Shown in pieces: positions 1 through 7,349 of a DNA stretch of 14,612 nucleotides. A program made the position numbers and the translations under genes. The notes under the pieces were generated by a model. That model worked only from the letters and a program-made list of their open reading frames with translations. It had not been told where the DNA came from and made no database searches. The stretch spans positions 1 to 14,612 of the forward strand of contig JBBRLG010000115.1 in assembly GCA_038231495.1 (NCBI GenBank), given 5' to 3'. The number at the start of each line of letters is the position of its first letter. The stretch's first letter is position 1. This DNA comes from JBBRLG01 sp038231495 (GTDB lineage Bacteria > Planctomycetota > Planctomycetia > Gemmatales > Gemmataceae).

Positions 1-41
1 CCGAACACGTCGGGCTTACGCCTCGACGCTCGCCAAGAGCA

Positions 42-986
42 TTAGACTCCGCGGCGCCGCCCGCGCGGTTTTGCCGCCGTGCCGTTACCGTTCGCGTGGT
101 GGCCGGCCTCGGTCGCGCATAACAGGTCGATGAACCCCAGCGTGGCGCTGCCGAGCCGGTGCAGTCGGCGGTGGATGATGCCGAGCGGCCGGACCAGTCG
201 GCAGCCTTCGAGCCGCGGTGCCATCAACGTGCCCGCCGCGCACTCCTGCCGGATCATCGGCTCCGGCAGCAGGGCCAGGCCGGCCCCGATCTCGATGCCT
301 TTCTTGATGTTCTCGATGTTGTCGAACTCGATCGCCACCTCGACCGTCACGCCCTGCTCGCGCAGGAAGCGATCGACCTCCCGGCGAATGCTCAACCCCT
401 TCTCGAACGCGACGTACTTCTCGCCTTCCAGGCAACTCGGCCGGACGCTCGCGTACCCGGCCAACCGGTGCCGCGGCGAACAGGCCACGACCATTTCCTC
501 CTCGCGCCAGGGCAGCACGGTCAGTTCCTTCGACCGGGCGGGGAACGACACCAGCCCCAGGTCCGCGGTGCCGTCGAGAACCCGCGCGTACACCTGGTCC
601 GGGTGAACGTAGTCGATGTGGACCTTCGCGTGCGGATGGTCGGCCTTGAAGCGCTCGACGTACTGGCCCATGTCCCACAGTCCGACGGAATAGATCGCGG
701 CGACCCGGACGTTGACGGCGACGCGCGCCAGGTCGCGGCGGAGCGACGCCTCCAGTTCGAGGTACTGTTCGAGCAAACCCTTACAGCCCTCGTAATAGGT
801 CTGCCCCAGGTCGGTAAGCTGGAACGGCCGTTTGGAGCGGTCGATCAGTTGGCCCCCCAGGCGTTCCTCAAGTTGGTGCACGAGCCGGCTCACCGTGGGC
901 TGGGAGAGACGGTTGGCTTCCGCAGTCTTGGAGAAGCTGCGCAAGCCGACGAGGTCGCAAAACACCTTGAGCGCTTCCAGTTGCAT
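42..986 (-). CDS. LysR-type transcriptional regulator
   Basis: A 314-residue LysR-family activator/repressor. Residues 1-60 form the winged helix-turn-helix (LxALKVFCDLVGLRSFSKTAEA, then LSQPTVSRLVHQLEERLG), the classic LysR DNA-binding signature. Residues about 90-295 match the two-lobed periplasmic-binding-like effector domain, with family-typical stretches such as GLVSFPARSKEL and GIEIGAGLALLPEPMI. The last ~20 residues are a basic tail (KPRGRRRGV). It is transcribed away from gltA across a 250-bp spacer, the standard LysR layout in which the regulator controls itself and the divergent gene. The layout suggests control of citrate synthase, which is inference. The effector domain resembles the CysB/CysL/CbbR group, but the ligand cannot be read from sequence. 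No good Shine-Dalgarno precedes the ATG. Confidence 0.93.
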   Translation of the reverse strand: MQLEALKVFCDLVGLRSFSKTAEANRLSQPTVSRLVHQLEERLGGQLIDRSKRPFQLTDLGQTYYEGCKGLLEQYLELEASLRRDLARVAVNVRVAAIYSVGLWDMGQYVERFKADHPHAKVHIDYVHPDQVYARVLDGTADLGLVSFPARSKELTVLPWREEEMVVACSPRHRLAGYASVRPSCLEGEKYVAFEKGLSIRREVDRFLREQGVTVEVAIEFDNIENIKKGIEIGAGLALLPEPMIRQECAAGTLMAPRLEGCRLVRPLGIIHRRLHRLGSATLGFIDLLCATEAGHHANGNGTAAKPRGRRRGV

Positions 987-992
987 CCTGGG

Positions 993-1020
993 ATCATACT
1001 ATTCCTTTTCCGAATAACAA
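993..1020 (-). promoter_or_regulatory. Predicted LysR-gene promoter with embedded LysR box
   Basis: On the minus strand TTGTTA (1015-1020) and TATGAT (993-998) are separated by 16 nt and match sigma70-type -35 and -10 boxes in 4/6 and 5/6 positions. Between them lies the dyad TATTC-N7-GAATA (1000-1016), which contains a T-N11-A core, the LysR-type operator rule. An operator inside the regulator's own promoter fits autorepression. The -10 ends only 6 nt before the ATG at 986, so transcription from here would be nearly leaderless. Confidence 0.45.
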
Positions 1021-1162
1021 GGGCATCTTGGGTGAAAAAAGTGAATCGAAGAGGACGCGCGGCGGCGGGACCCGCAGAATGGAAACAGACCTTCATGGAG
1101 CGGACACGCTGCCGCCCCAAACGCCCCCGCTCTGCCGCCCGTTTCCAAACGGCCCCCGAATT

Positions 1163-1176
1163 GGCATAATAATGCC
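1163..1176 (+). promoter_or_regulatory. Dyad / possible -10 region upstream of gltA
   Basis: GGCAT-AATA-ATGCC is a perfect 5-bp-arm inverted repeat in an otherwise GC-rich leader, 60 bp before the gltA ATG. It contains CATAAT (1164-1169), a 5/6 match to a -10 box, but no convincing -35 lies 16-18 bp upstream, as expected of an activator-dependent promoter. It could be a second site for the divergent LysR protein. Weak evidence. Confidence 0.3.
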
Positions 1177-1236
1177 GGCACCCCCGCGGCGCGAGGGGCC
1201 ACAGACCACCCGCACTTGTCCACCCTGGGAACCACC

Positions 1237-2382
1237 ATGAGTCAGCTGGAGTTTCGTCCGGGCCTGGCCGACGTTCCGGTCGCGGAGTCGGCGGTCAGTT
1301 TCATCGACGGCAAACGCGCCCGCCTGGAGTACCGGGGCATCGCCGTCGAGACCCTGGCCCGCGAAAGCGATTTCGAGGAGACGGCCTGGCTGCTGCTCAA
1401 GGGCGACCTGCCCACGCAGAAGCAGTTGGCCGACTTCAAGGACGAACTCCGCCGGCACCGCCGCATCAAGTACAAGCTCACCGATTTGATCAAGTGCCTG
1501 CCGGAGACCGGCCACCCGATGGACGCCCTGCAAGCCGGCGTGGCGGCGATGGGCATGTTCTACCCGTCGCGCGACGTGGGCAACGCGCAGAGCAACTGGG
1601 ATTCCGTAGTGCGGCTGATCGCGAAGTTGCCGACGATCGTGGCGGCGTTCCACCGCCTGCGCCGCGGCGACGAGGCGATCGACCCGCGCGACGACCTGGG
1701 CCACGCGGCGAACTTCTATTACATGCTGACCGAGGAGGAGCCGTCGCCGGCGGCGACGCGCGTGCTGGACGCCTGCCTGGTGCTGCACGCCGAGCACACG
1801 ATGAACGCCTCGACGTTCAGCGCCCGCGTGACGGCCTCGACGCTGGCCAACCCGTACACGGTCGTCAGCGCCGCGATCGGCACGCTGACCGGTCCCTTGC
1901 ACGGCGGCGCCAACGAGGAAGTGCTGGCCATGCTCGACGAGATCGGCGCGGTCGAGGCGGTGGCGTCGTGGCTGGAAAAGCAGCGTGCCGCCGACCCGAA
2001 GTTCAAGGTCATGGGCATGGGCCACCGCGTCTACAAGGTCAAGGACCCGCGCGCCACGGTGCTGCAAGAGTTGGCCGAGAACGTGTTCGCCGAGAACGGG
2101 CGGCCGAAGCTGTACACGCTGGCCATCGAGCTGGAGCGCATCGCGGCCGGCATCTACGGGCCGAAGGGCATTTACCCGAACGTCGATTTCTACTCCGGCA
2201 TCGTGTACGAAAGTTTGGGCATCCCGCGCGACCTGTTCACGCCGATCTTCGCGATTTCGCGCGTGGCCGGCTGGCTGGCGCACTGGCTGGAACAGCTGAA
2301 GAACAACCGCATCTTCCGGCCCGAACAGGTGTTCGTCGGCAAGCACGACGTGCCGTATGTGCCGTTGGAAAAACGACCTTGA
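1237..2382 (+). CDS. gltA: Citrate synthase
   Basis: Condenses oxaloacetate and acetyl-CoA to citrate, the entry step of the TCA cycle (cytoplasm). The 381-residue length fits the short, dimeric type of citrate/2-methylcitrate synthase. Family motifs appear in order: AEHTMNAS (H187), GPLHGGANEEV with catalytic H222, MGHRVYK with H263, NVDFYSG with catalytic D317, and the substrate-binding arginine in AISRVAGW. I chose the ATG at 1237; the frame also allows a TTG at 1216, but the protein from 1237 aligns from its first residues and GGGA lies a few bases upstream. 2-methylcitrate synthase cannot be excluded from sequence alone, but no prp genes are nearby. The stop is TGA followed by C, and the next gene is in the same frame 18 nt later. 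Confidence 0.95.
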   Translation: MSQLEFRPGLADVPVAESAVSFIDGKRARLEYRGIAVETLARESDFEETAWLLLKGDLPTQKQLADFKDELRRHRRIKYKLTDLIKCLPETGHPMDALQAGVAAMGMFYPSRDVGNAQSNWDSVVRLIAKLPTIVAAFHRLRRGDEAIDPRDDLGHAANFYYMLTEEEPSPAATRVLDACLVLHAEHTMNASTFSARVTASTLANPYTVVSAAIGTLTGPLHGGANEEVLAMLDEIGAVEAVASWLEKQRAADPKFKVMGMGHRVYKVKDPRATVLQELAENVFAENGRPKLYTLAIELERIAAGIYGPKGIYPNVDFYSGIVYESLGIPRDLFTPIFAISRVAGWLAHWLEQLKNNRIFRPEQVFVGKHDVPYVPLEKRP

Positions 2383-2400
2383 CAGGAGTTGGAGTCACCG

Positions 2401-2703
2401 ATGAACCACTTGACTGATCGAAAAGGATGGAATGGCATTCGGGCGACCTCAACTTGGCCCTTTCATGCCAACAGGCAACGAGGCGGCAGGCCGAAGGGCG
2501 CATACTTTACCACACTGTTTCCGACGGACCCGAACTTTTACTCTGTTACTCGTGTCCCTGTCGCAAAGCGAAAGTATCGCTTTACGTTTATCGATTTAGG
2601 GGATCTTCAGAGGCGGCGGGGGCCACTTGGCCGCTACGTCTTGTACTCGCCCACTGACTATTTTGTCGTGAAGCCACGTCAACAGTACGAAGGGCCTGCC
2701 TGA
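2401..2703 (+). CDS. Small HYD1-like ADP-ribosyltransferase-type protein (putative)
   Basis: A 100-residue protein. Its layout resembles the HYD1/Tox-ART-HYD1 group of ADP-ribosyltransferase toxin domains: HLTDRKGWNGI at the start (the H-[YL]-T...GI element of ART motif I), PKGAYFTTLFPTDPNF (equivalent of the G-x-Y-L-T-x-x-x-P segment), a beta-strand KYRFTFIDLGDL, and GRYVLYSPTDYFVV near the end. This is pattern recognition from memory of the family; no search was run. The start at 2401 has GGAG 6 nt upstream; a TTG at 2389 is also in frame. It has no signal peptide and no delivery domain, so it would be a bare catalytic domain. It lies 18 nt after gltA in the same frame and 3 nt before the next gene, so co-transcription is likely. 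The segment looks less GC-rich than gltA, suggesting acquisition. Alternative: an unrelated conserved hypothetical. Confidence 0.5.
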   Translation: MNHLTDRKGWNGIRATSTWPFHANRQRGGRPKGAYFTTLFPTDPNFYSVTRVPVAKRKYRFTFIDLGDLQRRRGPLGRYVLYSPTDYFVVKPRQQYEGPA

Positions 2704-2706
2704 GTC

Positions 2707-3132
2707 ATGAACATTGGTGGAGTAGATGTCGTGTTGCTGGCATCCGCAACCGAGTGCATCGGTGATGTCCTCGTGCGAGCCTGCCGTGAGTTCTGGCCGA
2801 ACCGGGAATGCCTATTCCAGGACGCCCATGAACACGTCACGCACCCCCTGTCAGATTCCTGGGTCTGGACGGTAGGAGTCGCGCGGAACGAATTCTCTAT
2901 TTACCGAGACGAGGCCGCCGCTGCCTCTTGGGAAGCAAAGGGCGCGGTCAAGAGCAACGCTAACATGATGATTCATTTTATCATAGGCGATCCCTTGCTA
3001 GACGACCCGCGGGTCGCGGAAGTCGCCGTCATCTTCGATAAGTGGACGCCGGAAATCCGCCGGCTTCTTCGAGATCTGAAAACAAGCTTGGTCTCGACAC
3101 CGTCCCAAGCCCCGACAGCGGAGGCGGCATGA
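2707..3132 (+). CDS. Hypothetical protein, possible partner of the ART-like protein
   Basis: A 141-residue soluble, mildly acidic protein that I do not recognise. It has no signal peptide and no membrane segment. Visible features are a hydrophobic N-terminal strand (VDVVLLAS), a central aromatic stretch with SWVWTVGVARNEFSIYRDEAA, a MMIHFIIGDP strand and a C-terminal helix rich in charged residues (DKWTPEIRRLLRDLKT). The gene begins 3 nt after the stop of the ART-like gene and overlaps the next gene by the 4 nt ATGA, so the three are very probably translated from one message. By analogy with small toxin loci it could be an immunity or regulatory protein, but this rests on position only. Confidence 0.75.
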   Translation: MNIGGVDVVLLASATECIGDVLVRACREFWPNRECLFQDAHEHVTHPLSDSWVWTVGVARNEFSIYRDEAAAASWEAKGAVKSNANMMIHFIIGDPLLDDPRVAEVAVIFDKWTPEIRRLLRDLKTSLVSTPSQAPTAEAA

Positions 3133-3602
3133 GGGCTTTAATCGACGCCACGGCGGTGCGAATCGCCTTGGAGAAAACGGGGCAGGATTTGCTGTTGCGC
3201 TTGTGGAGCAAGGACGCCGACCAAATGCTCCGCAAGGTTGCTGGCGGTTTGAAACAATTCGTCCACGAATACCGCCGACGGTTCAAGGAGACTCCGGACA
3301 TCCTTGCGCTGATAGACGAGAACACACCAAAGGCCAGGGCTTTTTTTCACTTCGACACGCTGATGGCGTCGTGCGAAATGAAGATCATGGTCTGGCGGCT
3401 ACTCATGGGTGGTGAAATTCGATCGGTGGACTTCCGATACAGAGCCGACAAACGCAGTTCGTTGCGCGTCCACCTCCTATCCGCGGACTGGCAAAAGGAA
3501 ACGTACGAGTCAACGGAAGCTCTCGACTTTCGGGTGCTGCGCCACGTCGGCCTGGCCGGCGAGCCACAGCAAGGCCGGTTGCAAGGATATTATGCGTTCT
3601 AG
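3129..3602 (+). CDS. Hypothetical protein
   Basis: A 157-residue protein of unknown family, predicted soluble. The start at 3129 is supported by GGAGG at 3120-3124 (4-nt spacing) and by the ATGA overlap with the preceding stop; the open frame extends further upstream inside the previous gene, but that part is a shadow. The N-terminal half is helical and charged (ALEKTGQDLLLRLWSKDADQ, then a KQFVHEYRRRFKE helix). The C-terminal half has beta-like segments (IRSVDFRYRADKRSSLRVHL). It ends TAG just before serS, with AGGGG between the two genes. It closes the three-gene cassette inserted between gltA and serS. Function not assignable. Confidence 0.75.
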   Translation: MRALIDATAVRIALEKTGQDLLLRLWSKDADQMLRKVAGGLKQFVHEYRRRFKETPDILALIDENTPKARAFFHFDTLMASCEMKIMVWRLLMGGEIRSVDFRYRADKRSSLRVHLLSADWQKETYESTEALDFRVLRHVGLAGEPQQGRLQGYYAF

Positions 3603-3614
3603 GGGTTAATGAAC

Positions 3615-4922
3615 ATGCTAGATCCAGGGTACATCTACGATCCTAAACACCGGGACGAGGTCAAGACCAACTCGCGCAACCGGAACGTCGACGCAGACGC
3701 CAAAATTGATCGTATCGTAGAGTTGTTCGATTGCAGAAGGTCCACAATAAATCAAATGCAGATGAAGCAGCAGCGATTGAACGAAATCTCCAAACTCGTT
3801 CCGAAGGAGAAGGATGCTGAAACGAAGGAAAGCCTGATTCGGGAAGGCCGAAGCCATCGCGAGAACATCGCGGAGTGGGAACAGCAACTTAAGAAAGATG
3901 AAGGCGAATTGTACGCGCTTGTCAAGACAATCCCCAACCTCACGCACGCCAACGCTCCGATCGGCAACGAAAGCAAGTTTCTTTGGAAATGGGGCGAACC
4001 AACGAAGTTCGACTTCACGCCGCAAGACCACGTCGCGCTCGCCGAGGCACTCGACCTGGTGGACTTCGAGGCGGGCGCGGCGGTCGCGGGGCAGAAATTC
4101 TACTACCTCAAGAATGAGGCGGCGCTCCTGGAAATCGCCCTGATCCAGTACGCGATGCACACGCTGTGCAAGGAGGGTTACACGCCGGTCATCACGCCGG
4201 ACGTGGCCCGCGTCGAGGTGCTCGAAGGCATCGGCTTCATCCCGCGCGACCCCGACCCGGAGAAACGGCAAATCTACAGCCTGGCCGATACCGACCTTTG
4301 CCTCATCGCCACGGCGGAGATTACCCTGGGCGGCATGCACCGCGACAAAATTTTCGACGAACTCGATTTGCCGCGCAAGTACGTCGGCCTGTCGCACTGC
4401 TTCCGCACCGAGGCCGGCGCGCCGGGGCGCGACACGCGCGGCCTGTACCGCGTCCACCAATTCAGCAAGGTCGAGATGTTCGTCTTCTGCACGCCGGACC
4501 AGAGCGAGGCGATCCACCAGGAACTGTTGCGCATCGAGGAGGGCATCTTCCGCGGGCTGGGATTGCCGTACCACGTCATCGACACCTGCACCGGCGACCT
4601 CGGCGGCCCGGCGTACCGCAAGTACGACCTGGAAGCCTGGATGCCGGGCCGCGGCGACAAGGGCGAGTACGGCGAAGTGACAAGCACGTCGAACTGCACC
4701 GACTATCAGGCGCGCCGGCTCGGCATCCGCTACAAGACGCCCGGCCAGAAGGGCACGCGGTTCGTCCACACCCTCAACGGCACGGCGGTCGCGGTGACGC
4801 GCGCCATCCTGGCGATCCTGGAAAATTACCAACAAGCCGACGGTTCGGTGGTGATCCCCGAAGTGCTGCGCCCCTGGGTCGGCAAGGACCGCATTGACGC
4901 CAAGGCTAAAAGGCAAAAGTAA
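3615..4922 (+). CDS. serS: Seryl-tRNA synthetase
   Basis: Charges tRNA-Ser with serine (cytoplasm; class II synthetase). The N-terminal ~115 residues form the expected tRNA-binding coiled-coil arm, followed by NLTHANAPIG. The catalytic core shows the serine-binding TAEITL, motif 2 FRTEAGAPGRDTRGLYRVHQ, the GEVTSTSNCTDYQARR segment and motif 3 NGTAVAVTRAILAILENYQ. I prefer the ATG at 3615 (protein starts MLD, as in most SerRS; AGGGG 9 nt upstream) over the ATG at 3609, which sits only 3 nt from that site. The first ~400 bp look clearly less GC-rich than the rest, with the change near 4010, so the gene may be a mosaic. The last codons (AKRQK, stop) are written by the AAAAGGC heptamer repeat that follows, so the C-terminus has been replaced or extended by the repeat. 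Confidence 0.95.
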   Translation: MLDPGYIYDPKHRDEVKTNSRNRNVDADAKIDRIVELFDCRRSTINQMQMKQQRLNEISKLVPKEKDAETKESLIREGRSHRENIAEWEQQLKKDEGELYALVKTIPNLTHANAPIGNESKFLWKWGEPTKFDFTPQDHVALAEALDLVDFEAGAAVAGQKFYYLKNEAALLEIALIQYAMHTLCKEGYTPVITPDVARVEVLEGIGFIPRDPDPEKRQIYSLADTDLCLIATAEITLGGMHRDKIFDELDLPRKYVGLSHCFRTEAGAPGRDTRGLYRVHQFSKVEMFVFCTPDQSEAIHQELLRIEEGIFRGLGLPYHVIDTCTGDLGGPAYRKYDLEAWMPGRGDKGEYGEVTSTSNCTDYQARRLGIRYKTPGQKGTRFVHTLNGTAVAVTRAILAILENYQQADGSVVIPEVLRPWVGKDRIDAKAKRQK

Positions 4923-5016
4923 AAAGGCAAAAGGCAAAAGGCAAAAGTAAAAGCCAAATGCAATGACTCCTTGCAGCCTTCTTGAATTCCTTTTGCCTTT
5001 TGCCTTTTGCCTTTTG
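4907..5016. repeat. AAAAGGC heptamer repeat forming a long hairpin
   Basis: Tandem AAAAGGC heptamers begin inside the serS stop region and continue to about 4947. The reverse complement returns as TTTTGCC units at 4990-5016. Positions 4922-4947 pair perfectly with 4990-5015 (26 bp) around a 42-nt loop, which itself can form the small stem TGCAA/TTGCA. It could end serS transcription, but it lacks a compact GC stem plus U-tract and looks more like a dispersed intergenic hairpin repeat. Confidence 0.85.
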
Positions 5017-5155
5017 TTATCCTTCCCCTCGTTTCGCGGTTCACTTCCTGGCGGGCTATCCGCACTTTCGCACCGTTTTGAAAGTCTGGAAAAGAACCGT
5101 CGTTTCCGGTAAAACGAACCCTGAAACCCGACGGCGACACGCAGGAAGTACCACC

Positions 5156-6292
5156 ATGCTCTCGTTCAATTCCAACGCCCGCCTGGCCGCGATCCGCGAG
5201 AAGGTCGAGGCCGGCGAACGGCTGTCGTTCGACGACGGCGTTTACCTCTACGATCAGACCGACCTGTTCACGCTCGGCGAACTGGCCAACCAGGTGCGCG
5301 AGCGCAAGAACGGCAACTTCGCCTACTTCAACGTCAACGAGCACTTGAACCCGACCAACGTCTGCGTCTACCGCTGCACCTTCTGCGCCTTCCGGGCCGA
5401 CCTGAAGAGCGAGAAGGGTTACGTCATGAGCGACGAGCAGATCGTCGAGCGTGCCGCCGAGGCCGACCGCCGCGGCGCGACCGAGCTGCACATCGTCGGC
5501 GGCCTGCACCACCAGCTGCTCTACGAGTGGTATCTGAACCTCATCCGCATCATTCACAAGGCGTACCCCCGGCTGCACTTGAAGGCGTACACGGCGGTCG
5601 AGTGGGACTGGTTCGCCCGGCTGACGGGCCGCACGACGCGCGACCTGCTGGCCGAGTTCAAGGACGCCGGCCTGGGTAGTTTGCCGGGCGGCGGCGCGGA
5701 GATATTCCACCCAGAGGTGCGCGACAAAATTTGCGAACACAAGGCCGACGCGGCCGAGTGGTTCCGCGTCCACCGCGAGGCGCACGGCCTGGGTCTGCGC
5801 TCCAACGCGACGATGCTTTACGGCCATATCGAGGCATCCCGGCACCGCATCGACCACCTGATCCGCCTGCGCGAGTTGCAGGACGAGACGGGCGGCTTCC
5901 AGACGTTCATCCCGCTGGCGTTCCACCCGGACAACACGCGGCTGGCACACATCCCCAAACCGAGTGGCGTGATGGACCTGAAAACGATGGCGGTGAGCCG
6001 GCTGATGCTGGACAACTTCGGCCACATCAAGGCGTACTGGGTAATGCTGGGCATCAAGACGGCGCAGGTGGCGTTGAGCTTCGGTGCCGACGACCTGGAC
6101 GGCACGGTGGTCCACGAAAAGATTTACCACGACGCGGGTTCGGATTCGCCGCAGGAGTTGAGCGTGACGGAGATCAAGCGGCTGATCCGCGAGGCGGGCC
6201 GCGTGCCGGTGGAGCGCGACACGCTGTACCACGAAGTGGTCCGCGCCGAAAACACCTGGAAAACAGGGCGGGCTTTGCAGATGGTCCATTAA
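5156..6292 (+). CDS. mqnE: Aminofutalosine synthase (radical SAM)
   Basis: A radical SAM enzyme that joins 3-[(1-carboxyvinyl)oxy]benzoate to adenosine to make aminofutalosine in the futalosine route to menaquinone. The 378-residue protein carries the iron-sulfur cluster motif CVYRCTFC (C70, C74, C77) preceded by HLNPTNV. The stretches TELHIVGGLHH, KAYTAVEWDWF and SLPGGGAEIF are typical of MqnE; the CxxxCxxC setting with 'NPTNVCVYRCTFCAFR' separates it from the cyclase MqnC. The start at 5156 has AGGAAG 7 nt upstream; the open frame runs further upstream but contains repeat DNA and no good start. It is convergent with psd, with its stop at the edge of the CACGGAAAA hairpin. No other mqn gene is in the window. 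Its presence implies a menaquinone-dependent respiratory chain. Confidence 0.93.
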   Translation: MLSFNSNARLAAIREKVEAGERLSFDDGVYLYDQTDLFTLGELANQVRERKNGNFAYFNVNEHLNPTNVCVYRCTFCAFRADLKSEKGYVMSDEQIVERAAEADRRGATELHIVGGLHHQLLYEWYLNLIRIIHKAYPRLHLKAYTAVEWDWFARLTGRTTRDLLAEFKDAGLGSLPGGGAEIFHPEVRDKICEHKADAAEWFRVHREAHGLGLRSNATMLYGHIEASRHRIDHLIRLRELQDETGGFQTFIPLAFHPDNTRLAHIPKPSGVMDLKTMAVSRLMLDNFGHIKAYWVMLGIKTAQVALSFGADDLDGTVVHEKIYHDAGSDSPQELSVTEIKRLIREAGRVPVERDTLYHEVVRAENTWKTGRALQMVH

Positions 6293-6385
6293 ACCACGGA
6301 ATACACGGAAAACACGGAAAAAAGACAGAAGAAGGGTTAATTTCTTTCCTGTCTTTTTTCCGTGTTTTCCGTGTTTTCCGTGGTT
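6292..6385. repeat. CACGGAAAA-type long hairpin between convergent genes
   Basis: Left arm 6292-6328 and right arm 6349-6385 are 37 bp each and complementary at 36 positions (one mismatch at 6302), with a 20-nt loop. Each arm holds three CACGGAA(A/T)A units. It fills the whole gap between the mqnE and psd stop codons. The A-tract and T-tract inside the stem make it usable as a bidirectional terminator, but its repeat structure matches dispersed intergenic repeats known to me from planctomycetes and other environmental bacteria. Confidence 0.9.
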
Positions 6386-7342
6386 CTATGCTTTCATCCT
6401 CAATAAGATCGTACTCCCCCCGCGCACCGCCTCGCCGACCTTGACTAGCACTTCCTTCACCGCCTCCACCGGCACATACACCTCCGTCCGCGAGCCGAAC
6501 TTGATCATGCCGAAGCGCTCGCCGGCCTTGACCTCCTCGTCGGGCCGCAGGCGGCAGACGATCCGCCGGGCGATCGCCCCCGCGATCTGCTTGGTGCGCA
6601 TCAGCGTACCGGTCTGGGCGTCGGTCTGGTCGATCCAGAACTGCTCGTTGCGGACGCTGCATTCGCTGCTGCGCGCGTCGAGGTATTCGCCGGGGTAGTA
6701 GTGCAGCCGGGTGACGCGGCCGGAACGGGCGTTGCGGTTGACGTGGACGTTGAAGACCGACAAGAAGATGCTCGCACGAAACGCCCGGCCGCCGGGAAAG
6801 TCGGCGTCGGCCACCTCGTCGAGGTGCGTCACCACGCCGTCGGCGGGACTGAGCAGCGCGTCGGGTTCCGTGGGAATAGCCCTATTCGGATCGCGAAAGA
6901 AGGAGACGACGAACAACCACAGCGGCAGCACGACGAGCAACGGCAACAGCAGCAACGGGTGGACAAAGCCGAGGCCGGCGAACAGGAGGGTGAGGCCGGC
7001 GAAGATCGCGCTGAAGAAGAGCAGTTCGGCCAGGCCGTCGCGCGCGAAACCGAGGCGGCCGCGCCAGGCGAAGGCGTCGTCTTCGGGCCGGAACCAGAAG
7101 CCGCAGACGTTGCGATAAAACTTGAGGTCGCGCGGGTCGATAACGTCGTGCGGGCAGTCGGGGCACTGGCCATTGCGGAGTTCGGCCATGCGGCGGACGT
7201 AACCGGGGCGAAAGCGCCGCAACCAGCCGCGACGCAGCCGTCCCCAGGCCAGTTCGAGGCTCATGCAAAAGCCGCCGCCGGGTTGGGTGCTGGCGATCGG
7301 AGCCGCCGTCAGGGAGGGGGCGGTAGGGGTTGTCGTTGCCAT
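6386..7342 (-). CDS. psd: Phosphatidylserine decarboxylase, with N-terminal extension
   Basis: Decarboxylates phosphatidylserine to phosphatidylethanolamine at the inner membrane, using a self-made pyruvoyl group. Family motifs: LLSPADGVV (residues 164-171), FLSVFNVHVNR (H200) and GMIKFGSRTEVYVP, where self-cleavage is expected between G283 and S284 as in the short, archaeal-type enzymes. Two adjacent hydrophobic segments at about 107-147 anchor it. The protein is 318 residues, about 100 longer than short PSDs. The extension contains CPDCPHDVIDP...FYRNVC (C60, C63, C80 and H65), which could bind a metal. An internal ATG at 7264 (MSLELAWGR) would remove the first 26 low-complexity residues and is a plausible alternative start. 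It is convergent with mqnE. Confidence 0.9.
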   Translation of the reverse strand: MATTTPTAPSLTAAPIASTQPGGGFCMSLELAWGRLRRGWLRRFRPGYVRRMAELRNGQCPDCPHDVIDPRDLKFYRNVCGFWFRPEDDAFAWRGRLGFARDGLAELLFFSAIFAGLTLLFAGLGFVHPLLLLPLLVVLPLWLFVVSFFRDPNRAIPTEPDALLSPADGVVTHLDEVADADFPGGRAFRASIFLSVFNVHVNRNARSGRVTRLHYYPGEYLDARSSECSVRNEQFWIDQTDAQTGTLMRTKQIAGAIARRIVCRLRPDEEVKAGERFGMIKFGSRTEVYVPVEAVKEVLVKVGEAVRGGSTILLRMKA

Positions 7343-7349
7343 ACCGTTC

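Noticed and set aside
159..1169. Plus-strand open frame of 336 codons
   Set aside because: Antisense to the LysR gene, with low-complexity Arg/Ala-rich composition.
3618..4937. Minus-strand open frame of 439 codons
   Set aside because: Entirely antisense to serS, whose motifs are unmistakable; no recognisable domain.
4907..5016. CRISPR-like array
   Set aside because: Units are 7 bp, contiguous and without spacers, followed by their mirror image; this is a hairpin-forming tandem repeat.
4826..6289. Minus-strand open frame of 487 codons
   Set aside because: Antisense to mqnE and running through the heptamer hairpin; shadow of a GC-rich gene.
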